DNA of 13,269 nt from Coriobacteriales bacterium (GCA_031290695.1 JAITNB010000102.1:1-13269), one strand, 5' to 3'; numbered from the stretch's first letter, positions 5,826 through 12,754 are shown. Notes: generated by a model not told the origin, from the sequence alone. Numbers and translations are program-made.

Positions 5826-7031
5826 ATGCCGATCATAGTCATGAAGTTTGGCGGGACCTCGGTCGCTTCTCTGGAGGGGCGCGACCATATAGCCTCGCAG
5901 GTACGCTCAGAGCTCGAGGCCGGCCTCGAGCCGGTGGTGGTGGTCTCTGCCATGGGCCGTGCGGGGGCCCCTTATGCCACCGACACGCTGCTCTCCCTCG
6001 TCGACCAGGCCCACTGCGGCACACACGACCGGGACCTGCTCATGAGCGTGGGGGAGCTTATATCCTCGGTTGTGGTCGCCGCCCACCTCAACGCCCAGGG
6101 TATCAAGGCCTGTGCCCTCAGCGGTGCAGAGGCCGGCATCGGCACCAACGACGTCGACGGTGATGCTTCAATTATGTGTGTCGACACCGCCGGTATACGG
6201 GACTGCGTTGGCACAGGGGCCGTGCCCGTTGTGGCAGGCTTCCAAGGCATCGACGGCAACGGGCTTATCCACACGCTCGGCAGGGGAGGGTCGGATACCA
6301 CAGCCTGTGCGCTGGGGGTTGCCCTCGACGCAGTCGCCATCGACATCTATACCGACGTTGACGGCGTGTTCACCGCAGACCCACGGGCCATCGACGAGGC
6401 GCACGTCATCGAGCGCATAACCGCCGACGAGTTGTTTCAGATGGCGCGGCATGGCTCCAAGGTCGTACACGCGCCGGCGGCCGAGCTCGCGCTGCAAAGC
6501 GGGGTGAACATGCGGGTGCGCAACACCTTTGGCAACACCACAGGCACGCAGGTGGTGAGCATCCAATCGTTCAAGCCCAGTGCCGTCGCAACCGCAGTGA
6601 GTACGGCCGGCGACATCACGCGTATACGGGTGCGTCTGCCCTACGCCAAGGACGACCAGAACGCGCACATGCGGCTCCAGACGGCCGTGTACCGTGCCCT
6701 CGCGGATGCCGGCATCTCCATCGATATGTTCACGCCTATGAACGACCGGCTGGTGTTCAGCGTACAAAACGACAAGGCGGCCATTGCCGTTGAGCTGCTT
6801 GCGTCCTCTGGGTATGATGTCGCAACCCGCGTGGGGCTTGCCAAGGTGACACTCGTGGGGTCGGGGATGCATGGGGTGCCGGGCGTCATGGCGCAGGTCG
6901 CCGGCTGCCTGGCCGCCCACAACATCGACATACTGCAGGTCGCCGACTCACATGCTACCATCTCGCTTCTGGTAGATGGTGACGACGCAGTTCCCGCCGC
7001 CCGTGCGCTGCATAGCGCATTTGGGCTATAA
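5826..7031 (+). CDS. dapG: Aspartate kinase, DapG (aspartokinase I) type
   Basis: This enzyme phosphorylates aspartate, the entry step to lysine, threonine, methionine and diaminopimelate. The 401 residues carry KFGGTSV (7-13), SAMGR-x-G-x-PYATD (41-53), the GRGGSDTTA loop (152-160), TDVDGVFTADPR (176-187) and RVRNTFGN (230-237), then two ACT domains (about 265-401). It reads like B. subtilis DapG rather than the lysine-sensitive LysC: the SAMGRxGxPYATD stretch and the second ACT motif ILQVADSHATI (369-379) match that type, where LysC enzymes usually have a 'STSEIKIS'-like segment. DapG of B. subtilis is inhibited by diaminopimelate; the same control here is inference. ATG 5826 is two bases after the dapB stop with a weak binding site, suggesting coupling. 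lysC or ask would be the general symbol. No asd is present in the window. Confidence 0.93.
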   Translation: MPIIVMKFGGTSVASLEGRDHIASQVRSELEAGLEPVVVVSAMGRAGAPYATDTLLSLVDQAHCGTHDRDLLMSVGELISSVVVAAHLNAQGIKACALSGAEAGIGTNDVDGDASIMCVDTAGIRDCVGTGAVPVVAGFQGIDGNGLIHTLGRGGSDTTACALGVALDAVAIDIYTDVDGVFTADPRAIDEAHVIERITADELFQMARHGSKVVHAPAAELALQSGVNMRVRNTFGNTTGTQVVSIQSFKPSAVATAVSTAGDITRIRVRLPYAKDDQNAHMRLQTAVYRALADAGISIDMFTPMNDRLVFSVQNDKAAIAVELLASSGYDVATRVGLAKVTLVGSGMHGVPGVMAQVAGCLAAHNIDILQVADSHATISLLVDGDDAVPAARALHSAFGL

Positions 7032-7097
7032 TCGGTGGCGTTTGGCGATAAACCCTGCTACATTGTTCTTAAGATGTCTGGCGGGAAAGGAACTCTG

Positions 7098-7988
7098 ATG
7101 ACACAACCGCGCTTTGGCCGCTTTATCCCCGCAATGATAACTCCTTTTGACGCGAGCCTCGACCTCGACCTTGCCCGCGCACAAGAACTTGCGGTACACC
7201 TTATGGAGAAGGGCGCCGACGCCCTTATCATCAACGGCACGACCGGTGAGTCTCCCACGGTGTTCTACCCGCAGAAGATGGAGTTGTTTAAAGCGGTGCT
7301 CTCTGCGATTGACGGCAGGATACCGGTTCTCGCGAATGTTGGCGACAACTGCACGGCCGACTCTGCGGAGTTCGCACAGGATGTTGTTGCCTTGGGTGTA
7401 GACGGCATCATGTGCGTGGTACCGTATTACAACAAGCCGCCCCAAGAGGGCCTTTACCGGCATTTCAAGACCATCGCCGCGTGCGCCGAGGTCCCGATGA
7501 TCCTTTACAATATCCCCGGCCGTTGTGTCATCAATATGGAGGCTGCCACGACCCTGCGCCTTGCGCATGATGTCGAGAACATCATCGCCATCAAGGAGGC
7601 GAGCGGGAACCTGGACCAGATCAAGCAGATCATCGACGAGGCCCCGGAGGGCTTTGCCGTGTATTCCGGTGACGACGAGGCGACAGTGCCCATCATGGAA
7701 CTGGGGGGGCATGGCGTCATATCGACCATTGGCAATGTGGCACCGGAGCGCATGAACGAGATTGTAACCGCGATGGCAGCGGGGGACCACACCAGGGCTT
7801 TGAGCGCACATCTCAAGCTCCAGCCTCTGATGAAGGAGCTCTTTGTGACCGCAAACCCCATCATGGTCAAGGAGGCCATGAAGCTTATCGGCTTTGACTG
7901 CGGCGGCGTGCGCTTGCCACTTATCGACGCGACCCGGGAGCAGAGCGAAAAACTTGCCACTGTAATGCAAATGGTTGGTGTGCTATAA
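7098..7988 (+). CDS. dapA: 4-hydroxy-tetrahydrodipicolinate synthase
   Basis: DapA condenses pyruvate with aspartate semialdehyde, the branch-point step to diaminopimelate. The 296 residues form the usual (beta/alpha)8 barrel. Visible active-site elements are NGTTGESP (46-53, Thr48/Thr49), VVPYYNKPPQEG (107-118, with Tyr111), LYNIPGR (136-142, Tyr137 and Arg142) and the Schiff-base lysine K166 in IAIKEASGN. ATG 7098 is chosen because GGGAAAGGAA lies just upstream and MTQPRFGRFIPAMITPF begins as in the family; an in-frame GTG at 7035 would add 21 residues with no family resemblance. It is separated from the kinase by 66 bases, a larger gap than between the preceding genes. As in Bacillus, dapG, dapA and an RNase J gene are consecutive. 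Confidence 0.96.
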   Translation: MTQPRFGRFIPAMITPFDASLDLDLARAQELAVHLMEKGADALIINGTTGESPTVFYPQKMELFKAVLSAIDGRIPVLANVGDNCTADSAEFAQDVVALGVDGIMCVVPYYNKPPQEGLYRHFKTIAACAEVPMILYNIPGRCVINMEAATTLRLAHDVENIIAIKEASGNLDQIKQIIDEAPEGFAVYSGDDEATVPIMELGGHGVISTIGNVAPERMNEIVTAMAAGDHTRALSAHLKLQPLMKELFVTANPIMVKEAMKLIGFDCGGVRLPLIDATREQSEKLATVMQMVGVL

Positions 7989-7989
7989 T
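7981..7989 (+). promoter_or_regulatory. Extended -10 promoter overlapping the dapA stop; candidate rnj promoter
   Basis: TGCTATAAT is a consensus extended -10 element (TGn plus TATAAT at 7984-7989) laid over the last codons of dapA. No clear -35 is present at 17 bases. If used, rnj would have a leader of about 200 nt. It is followed immediately by the small inverted repeat TGCTA (7991-7995) / TAGCA (8003-8007), which could be an operator or the start of leader folding. Confidence 0.5.
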
Positions 7990-8187
7990 TTGCTAGACTT
8001 GTTAGCATAAGTTTGTGTTTCCCTCATCTCACAGTTATCAACTGCATATCTTGAGGGATTGATGTCTCAAGGCATCGTATAAAGAAGCGCGCAAATGCGC
8101 GTTAAGGATACTGCTCATTGCTCTACTACAGCACTGTCACCGTTTGATGAACAGCGGCTGCTCAAGAAGATGGGCAAGAAAAGGAAC
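7990..8187 (+). promoter_or_regulatory. AT-richer leader of rnj with short hairpins
   Basis: This untranslated stretch contains CTTGAG (8050-8055) facing CTCAAG (8066-8071), and CGCGC (8088-8092) facing GCGCG (8097-8101) around AAAT. The second stem extends by one G-T and one A-T pair. Neither is followed by a T-run, so they look like leader structure rather than terminators. Frames through this region show no protein family resemblance. A long folded leader before a ribonuclease gene suggests post-transcriptional control, but that is inference. Confidence 0.4.
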
Positions 8188-8194
8188 GGAGGTG
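8188..8194 (+). promoter_or_regulatory. Strong ribosome binding site that fixes the TTG start of rnj
   Basis: GGAGGTG is a near-perfect anti-16S match, four bases ahead of a TTG codon at 8199. No ATG or GTG start fits the family frame nearby, so the strong site supports initiation at TTG. Confidence 0.8.
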
Positions 8195-8198
8195 CTCT

Positions 8199-9971
8199 TT
8201 GGAGACAAAGACATCAGATAAGCGCGCGAACAGGAATGGACGGCCGTATCGGCGTAACAACACGTCAGCTACGAAGGAACAGGCGAGGAAGCAACCAGCC
8301 CCCTCTAAGAATACCAATAAGAAACTCAAGATCATACCCTTGGGGGGCCTCGACGGCATTGGCAAGAACATGACCGTGTTCGAGTACGACGAGGATATGA
8401 TCGTGGTTGACGCGGGGCTGATGTTTCCCGATGATGACCATCCCGGCGTCGACCTCATACTGCCCGACTATACCTATGTGCTTGAGAACATGCACCGGCT
8501 TCGCGCCATCATCATCACACACGGCCACGAGGACCACACCGGGGCCTTGCCCTATCTCCTCAAGGATCTGGGCACCAGTGTCCCCATCTACAGCTCAAAG
8601 CTCACACTGGGCTTCATCGAGGGCAAGCTCGCTGAGCAGAACATCAAGAACGCACGCTTTCGCGAGGTGAAGGCGGGCGAGCATGTGGCGCTGGGGCTCT
8701 TTGGCTGTGACTTCTTTAGCGTCAACCATTCCATACCTGCCGCCATGGGCGTGTTTATCCGCACCCCGGCAGGCAATGTCCTCCATACCGGTGACTTCAA
8801 GCTCGACCAGACACCCATCGATGGCGTTAACACCGACTTTGCGGCAGTCTCACGGTTTGCCAAGGCGGGCGTTGACCTCATGCTCTCCGACTCGACCAAT
8901 GCCGCCAACCCCAACTTCACGAAGTCGGAGGCCGAGGTTGGCAAGGTGCTCAACCAGATTATCAGCGGTGCCACAAAGCGGGTCATCGTCGCCTCGTTCT
9001 CAAGCCATATACACCGCATACAGCAGGTCTGTGATGCCGCCGTCGCCGCGAAGCGAAAGGTCGCCGTCACTGGTCGCTCCATGCTCACCAACACGAAGAT
9101 CGCCCGTGAGCTTGGGTACCTGCGCATCGATGAGAGCAATATCATCGATGCCTACGCCGCAAAGGACATCCCGCCCAGCAAAGTCGTCATCCTCTGTACC
9201 GGCAGCCAAGGCGAGCCGTTGAGCGCGCTTGCCCGTATGTCCAATGGCGAGCACCGTACCGTGGGCATTGAGGAGGGTGATGCCGTTATCATCTCGGCCA
9301 CCCCGGTCCCCGGTAACGAGAAGGCAGTCACACGCGTGGTCAACGCGCTCTCTAAGATAGGCGCGGTAATCTATGACAAGCAGACCGCTCTGGTCCACGT
9401 CTCGGGCCATGCTGGTGCCGAGGAGCTCAAGCTCATGCTTACCATCGCACAGCCCAAGAACTTCATGCCGGTCCATGGCGAGGCGATGCACCTGCGTGCC
9501 CACTCCAAGCTCGCGCAGGATGTGGGCATCCCCAAGAAGAACATCTTCATCCTCGAGACCGGTGACACGCTGTTGCTCGACCAGAGCGGCATCACCAAGG
9601 GGACGCCGGTCGAGAGCGGTGTAGTCTATGTTGACGGCCTGAGCGTAGGCGATGTCTCAGCCGTCGTGCTCAAAGACCGCCAAACACTTGCAAACGACGG
9701 CATCGTAACGGTTGTCTGCATGATAAAGCGCCGTGAGAGCTCTGCGGTTGGCACCCCCGAGATCATCATGCGTGGCGTGAGCGGGGGCGACGACCCTGAG
9801 CTCACCAAAGACGCCGTCGCTGTTGCAGCAAAGACCGTGGCGAACTTCGCCCACGAGCACCGCAACAACCCCAACCGCCTCCAACGCGCGCTCCGCGAGG
9901 CCCTCTCATCCTTTCTCTGGGAACGTTGCCGTCGAAGGCCTATGATCATCCCCATCATCATGGACGTCTAG
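8199..9971 (+). CDS. rnj: Ribonuclease J
   Basis: RNase J is a metallo-beta-lactamase/beta-CASP ribonuclease with endonuclease and 5'-to-3' exonuclease activity, acting in mRNA decay and rRNA maturation. The 590 residues include a basic, Asn/Lys/Arg-rich tail (1-43) that RNase J1 of Bacillus lacks. The catalytic domain follows: PLGGLDGIGKN (47-57), VVDAGLMFPDDD, and the zinc motif THGHEDH (107-113, ligands H108, H110, D112, H113). Next come the SVNHSIPAAMGV and GDFKLDQTP motifs, the beta-CASP domain with ASFSSHIHRIQQ, and a C-terminal domain ending in the conserved FLWERCRRRPMIIPIIMDV. Length and motifs indicate an intact enzyme. The start is TTG 8199. Together with pnp, upstream in the same block, it gives the window both a 3'-5' and a 5'-3' RNA-degrading enzyme. 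Confidence 0.95.
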   Translation: METKTSDKRANRNGRPYRRNNTSATKEQARKQPAPSKNTNKKLKIIPLGGLDGIGKNMTVFEYDEDMIVVDAGLMFPDDDHPGVDLILPDYTYVLENMHRLRAIIITHGHEDHTGALPYLLKDLGTSVPIYSSKLTLGFIEGKLAEQNIKNARFREVKAGEHVALGLFGCDFFSVNHSIPAAMGVFIRTPAGNVLHTGDFKLDQTPIDGVNTDFAAVSRFAKAGVDLMLSDSTNAANPNFTKSEAEVGKVLNQIISGATKRVIVASFSSHIHRIQQVCDAAVAAKRKVAVTGRSMLTNTKIARELGYLRIDESNIIDAYAAKDIPPSKVVILCTGSQGEPLSALARMSNGEHRTVGIEEGDAVIISATPVPGNEKAVTRVVNALSKIGAVIYDKQTALVHVSGHAGAEELKLMLTIAQPKNFMPVHGEAMHLRAHSKLAQDVGIPKKNIFILETGDTLLLDQSGITKGTPVESGVVYVDGLSVGDVSAVVLKDRQTLANDGIVTVVCMIKRRESSAVGTPEIIMRGVSGGDDPELTKDAVAVAAKTVANFAHEHRNNPNRLQRALREALSSFLWERCRRRPMIIPIIMDV

Positions 9972-9994
9972 CAGGGCATCAGTTTGTGCTAGAC
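9966..9994. terminator. Inverted repeat spanning the stop codons of two convergent genes
   Basis: GTCTAGCA (9966-9973) pairs perfectly with TGCTAGAC (9987-9994), loop of 13 bases. The TAG stop of rnj lies in the left arm and the TAG stop of the minus-strand DUF362 gene lies in the right arm. With only 17 bases between the stops this is the only structure able to serve as a shared terminator. It lacks a T-run on either strand, so intrinsic termination is doubtful. Confidence 0.45.
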
Positions 9995-11158
9995 CTCGAT
10001 GAGCGTGTACGACTTCTTGCCCAACCCGAGTTTCTCGGCGTAGTCTACCTGGGCTTTCCAGTTGGTGTTGGGAAAGAGCGCGTGAAAGTAATCCTGACCA
10101 AGACGGTCATGCGCGTGCTCTGATGCGAGCTTGTCAAGGCCTTCCTCGAGCTTACTGCCCGCGCTCACTGGTTGCGCGTTCACTGCGTTGGCACAGGCAA
10201 CATCAAGTGCCACGGGGTCAAAGGAGGCAAACATGCCCACGTCGGCAACGATAGGGATGTCGTTTCCTTGCCAGCAGTCGCAGAACGGCGACACATCGAT
10301 CACCATCGAGATATGAAAGCTCGGGCGGCCATGAAGGACTGCTTTTGTGTATTCGGCAATCTTTGCGTCCAACAGCTCGTTCTTCTCATCAAAGTCCGAG
10401 TAGATCGAGTCGGTAGGACAGGCACCGATGCAATGGCCGCAGCCCACGCACTTCTCCGCATATATCGACGCCTTCTTCTCTTTGAAGGAGATCGCGTCAT
10501 TGGCACAGTAACGGGCGCATTTGCCGCACCCTATGCAGGTCTCCTGCCGCACCTTGGGTTCGCTCGCGGAGTGCATCTCCATCTTTCCAGCGCGCGAGCC
10601 GCATCCCATTCCTATGTTCTTCAATGCGCCGCCAAAACCGGTCTCGATATGCCCCTTAAAGTGATTGAGCGAGATGATAATGTCGGCATCCATGACCGCC
10701 TGTCCAATTTTCGCCTCCTTGATGTATGTGCCGCCCTCAACGGGCACCAGAACCTCATCGGTCCCCGCAAGCCCGTCGCCGATAATCACATGGCAACCGG
10801 TTGAGAAGGGCGAGAACCCGTGCTCATACGCCAAATCGAGATGTTCAAGCGCGTTCTTGCGCCGCCCTGGGTACAGGGTGTTGCAGTCGACGAGAAACGG
10901 TCTGCCCCCCAGTTCACGCACGAGGTCGACGATGACCTTCGCATAATTGGGACGCAGATAAGCAAGGTTGCCTTGTTCGCCAAAGTGCATTTTGATAGCC
11001 GTGTATTTGCGGTCGAAGTCGATGTCCTTGATACCGGCGGCCACCGCGAGGTCGCGCAACTTGGTAAGCAGGGTCTGCCCGGTTTTGAGCCCCAGAGTGG
11101 TAAAGTAAACCGATGAAGCGGCCGTGATGTCACTGGTCGTGCTGGAATTGGCTGTCAT
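9989..11158 (-). CDS. DUF362 protein with two [4Fe-4S] ferredoxin motifs
   Basis: The 389-residue product has a DUF362 region (about 15-200), seen in HFGEQGNLAYLRP (58-70), LGGRPFLVDCNTLYPGRR (83-100) and LNHFKGHIETGFGGALKNIGMG (164-185). It is followed by a bacterial ferredoxin insert with two CxxCxxCxxxC sets: C208, C211, C214, C218 and C237, C240, C243, C247. DUF362 resumes to the C-terminus. Such proteins probably bind two [4Fe-4S] clusters and act in electron transfer in anaerobes; the partner is unknown. No signal peptide or membrane helix is seen. The start is placed at ATG 11158 because AAAGGTG lies 7-8 bases upstream; an in-frame GTG at 11182 would put this site inside the gene. It converges on rnj and diverges from the NCS2 permease. 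Confidence 0.92.
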   Translation of the reverse strand: MTANSSTTSDITAASSVYFTTLGLKTGQTLLTKLRDLAVAAGIKDIDFDRKYTAIKMHFGEQGNLAYLRPNYAKVIVDLVRELGGRPFLVDCNTLYPGRRKNALEHLDLAYEHGFSPFSTGCHVIIGDGLAGTDEVLVPVEGGTYIKEAKIGQAVMDADIIISLNHFKGHIETGFGGALKNIGMGCGSRAGKMEMHSASEPKVRQETCIGCGKCARYCANDAISFKEKKASIYAEKCVGCGHCIGACPTDSIYSDFDEKNELLDAKIAEYTKAVLHGRPSFHISMVIDVSPFCDCWQGNDIPIVADVGMFASFDPVALDVACANAVNAQPVSAGSKLEEGLDKLASEHAHDRLGQDYFHALFPNTNWKAQVDYAEKLGLGKKSYTLIEV

Positions 11159-11165
11159 AGGATCA

Positions 11166-11173
11166 CACCTTTC
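11166..11173 (-). promoter_or_regulatory. Ribosome binding site deciding the DUF362 start
   Basis: Read on the minus strand, GAAAGGTG lies seven bases before ATG 11158. It favours this ATG over the in-frame GTG at 11182, which has no comparable site. Confidence 0.65.
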
Positions 11174-11191
11174 AATACGCACGAAACATAG

Positions 11192-11221
11192 ATTTTACCT
11201 AGATAGTGTGTTTGCATACAA
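11192..11221 (-). promoter_or_regulatory. Candidate promoter of the DUF362 gene
   Basis: On the minus strand TTGTAT (11221-11216) and TAAAAT (11197-11192) are separated by 18 bases, a plausible -35/-10 pair, about 35 bases before the start codon. Each hexamer departs from consensus, so this is a tentative call. Confidence 0.4.
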
Positions 11222-11258
11222 ATCATCTCACAAAATCTGCTGCTTTTATACTGAGAAG

Positions 11259-11267
11259 TGTTAAAAT
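11259..11267 (+). promoter_or_regulatory. Extended -10 promoter of the NCS2 permease
   Basis: TGTTAAAAT fits TGnTAnnnT. Transcription would begin around 11274-11280, which places the first stem of the folded leader right at the RNA 5' end. A second -10-like word, TATACT, sits at 11247-11252. No clear -35 is visible for either. Confidence 0.4.
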
Positions 11268-11278
11268 CCACTCTAATA

Positions 11279-11369
11279 GGGGAGAGGCACCCTTGTGTGC
11301 CGAGGGAATCGCAGTATGGATGCGCGTAAGCCTCTCCACAGGAATAGGGCGATGGGCTAAGGAGGATGT
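11279..11369 (+). ncRNA. Folded 5' leader of the NCS2 permease; candidate cis-regulatory RNA, class unknown
   Basis: A closing stem GGAGAGG (11281-11287) / CCTCTCC (11331-11337) encloses two perfect small stems: GCAC (11287-11290) / GTGC (11297-11300) around CCTTGT, and CGCA (11310-11313) / TGCG (11321-11324) around GTATGGA. The linker GAGGGAAT (11302-11309) joins them. The result resembles a three-way junction, the architecture of several small riboswitches. The 3' strand CCTCTCC could instead pair with the ribosome binding site AAGGAGG (11359-11365), offering a possible switch. I do not find the conserved core of the purine riboswitch or of another class I know. The pairing is seen; the regulatory role is inferred. 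Confidence 0.4.
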
Positions 11370-12683
11370 ATGGACGAGTTCTTCAAGTACACGCAGCGGG
11401 GTTCGTCATTGGGCACCGAGGTCATTGGCGGACTCACGACATTCCTTACCATGGCGTACATCATCGCGGTGAACCCAGGGATGCTGTCGGCCGCTGGCAT
11501 CCCGTTTGCGGCAGCGCTCACGGCGACTTGCTTTGGCGCGGCGGTGACTACCGTCGCGATGGGGCTTATCGCGAACCGTCCTCTTGCACTCGCGTCAGGC
11601 ATGGGCATCAATGCCGTGGTGGCTTTTACGTTGGTACTGGGCCTGGGGGTCGACTGGCAGGTGGCTATGTCGGTCATCTTCCTTGAGGGCATCCTCATCC
11701 TCATTCTGGTCCTCTGCGGGCTGCGGGAGGCCATCATGAGGGCTATCCCGGTAGCGCTACGACGCTCCATCGGCATCGGCATCGGCCTCTTCATTGCGCT
11801 TATCGGCCTTGAGGCTGCACAGCTTGTCGTCGATGATCCGACGACGTTGATTGCCTTGGGAGACTTCACCAGCCCTGCTGCGATTGTGGGGCTCCTCTCG
11901 GTTGTCATTGCGATCCTTCTCACGGCTATGCGGGTCAAGGGCGGCATCCTCTGGAGTATCGTCGCCGCGACGGTTATCGGCATACCGTTGGGCGTCACCC
12001 CTGTTCCAGCCGAGTGGAACTTCGGCCTTGACTTCTCGGCCTTTGGGGCGCCCTTTCAAGCGCTGCCCGACGGGACCCTCGCCGTCGTTCAAGTATTCCT
12101 CCAACCCGTCCTGCTCGTCTTTGTGTTCTCCATCATGATGAGCGACTTCTTTGACACGATGGGTACCGCCCTCGCCGTTGGGCAGAAGGGCAACTTCGTC
12201 GACAAGGACGGCAACGTCGAGAACATCAAGGAGATACTCGTTGTAGACTCGGCAAGCGCGGCCATGGGCGGTCTTATTGGAGCAAGTTCCATTACCACCT
12301 ATGTCGAGTCGACCGCGGGTGTGGCAGAAGGTGCGCGCACCGGCCTGTCAAGCATCCTCGTGGGTATGCTCTTCTTTATCTTCGCGTTCATGTCGCCCGT
12401 CATCGGCATGGTGACCGAGACTGCCACCTGCGGTGCCCTTGTAGTCGTTGGCTACCTCATGATGAGCGAGATCGGCGAGATCGACTGGAAGGACATCACC
12501 GCGGCACTGCCGGCCTTCATAACGATCATCGGCATCCCGCTCACGTACTCGATCGCTAACGGCATCGGCCTCGGCTTTATCACCTACGTTATCGTCATGA
12601 CCGCCACCGGCAAGATTACAAAGGTCCACTCCCTCATGTGGATAGCGGTAGCAGCCTTCCTCGTGATGTTCGTATTCACCTGA
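11370..12683 (+). CDS. NCS2 family purine/nucleobase permease (AzgA type)
   Basis: The 437-residue hydrophobic protein is a nucleobase:cation symporter of the NCS2/AzgA subgroup, whose known members take up hypoxanthine, guanine or adenine. Signature segments in order are GGLTTFLTMAYIIAVNP (20-36), the short motif LASGMGINA (74-82), SDFFDTMGTA (258-267), and SSITTYVESTAGVAEGARTGL (306-326). The last is the substrate-site region, with GARTG where relatives usually have GGRTG. The length and about 12-14 membrane segments fit the family. ATG 11370 follows AAGGAGG (11359-11365) at ideal distance. It has its own leader and a strong downstream terminator, so it is probably monocistronic. The exact substrate cannot be read from the sequence. 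Confidence 0.93.
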   Translation: MDEFFKYTQRGSSLGTEVIGGLTTFLTMAYIIAVNPGMLSAAGIPFAAALTATCFGAAVTTVAMGLIANRPLALASGMGINAVVAFTLVLGLGVDWQVAMSVIFLEGILILILVLCGLREAIMRAIPVALRRSIGIGIGLFIALIGLEAAQLVVDDPTTLIALGDFTSPAAIVGLLSVVIAILLTAMRVKGGILWSIVAATVIGIPLGVTPVPAEWNFGLDFSAFGAPFQALPDGTLAVVQVFLQPVLLVFVFSIMMSDFFDTMGTALAVGQKGNFVDKDGNVENIKEILVVDSASAAMGGLIGASSITTYVESTAGVAEGARTGLSSILVGMLFFIFAFMSPVIGMVTETATCGALVVVGYLMMSEIGEIDWKDITAALPAFITIIGIPLTYSIANGIGLGFITYVIVMTATGKITKVHSLMWIAVAAFLVMFVFT

Positions 12684-12705
12684 TTAGTCGACCTCGGCAA
12701 AAGAG

Positions 12706-12737
12706 GGAAGCCCCCCGCACAGGTGGGGGTTTCCTGT
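12706..12737 (+). terminator. Intrinsic terminator after the NCS2 gene
   Basis: GGAAGCCCCC (12706-12715) pairs with GGGGGTTTCC (12725-12734) over ten positions including one G-T, loop CGCACAGGT, then TGTT. The G/C core followed by TTT is typical of a Rho-independent terminator, although the T-run is short and partly inside the stem. It lies about 20 bases after the stop codon and isolates the permease from the following HD gene. Confidence 0.75.
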
Positions 12738-12754
12738 TGGTAAGGAGCAAGAGT

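Noticed and set aside
6168..6920. A 250-codon minus-strand open frame inside the aspartate kinase gene
   Set aside because: Antisense shadow created by GC-rich codon bias; the plus-strand frame carries all conserved motifs.
7035..7097. In-frame upstream GTG start for dapA
   Set aside because: The added 21 residues do not belong to the family, and the ATG at 7098 has a clear purine-rich site just upstream.
7026..7970. A 314-codon minus-strand open frame covering nearly all of dapA
   Set aside because: It is the antisense shadow of a highly conserved gene in GC-rich sequence. The translation has no family resemblance and no ribosome binding site was evident.
8095..8373. A 92-codon plus-strand frame overlapping the start of rnj
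   Set aside because: It runs out of frame into the RNase J coding region. The strong ribosome binding site serves the TTG at 8199, not this frame.
11222..11369. Classical purine riboswitch before the NCS2 permease
   Set aside because: The conserved junction and kissing-loop sequences of that class are not seen; only a differently arranged set of stems is present.
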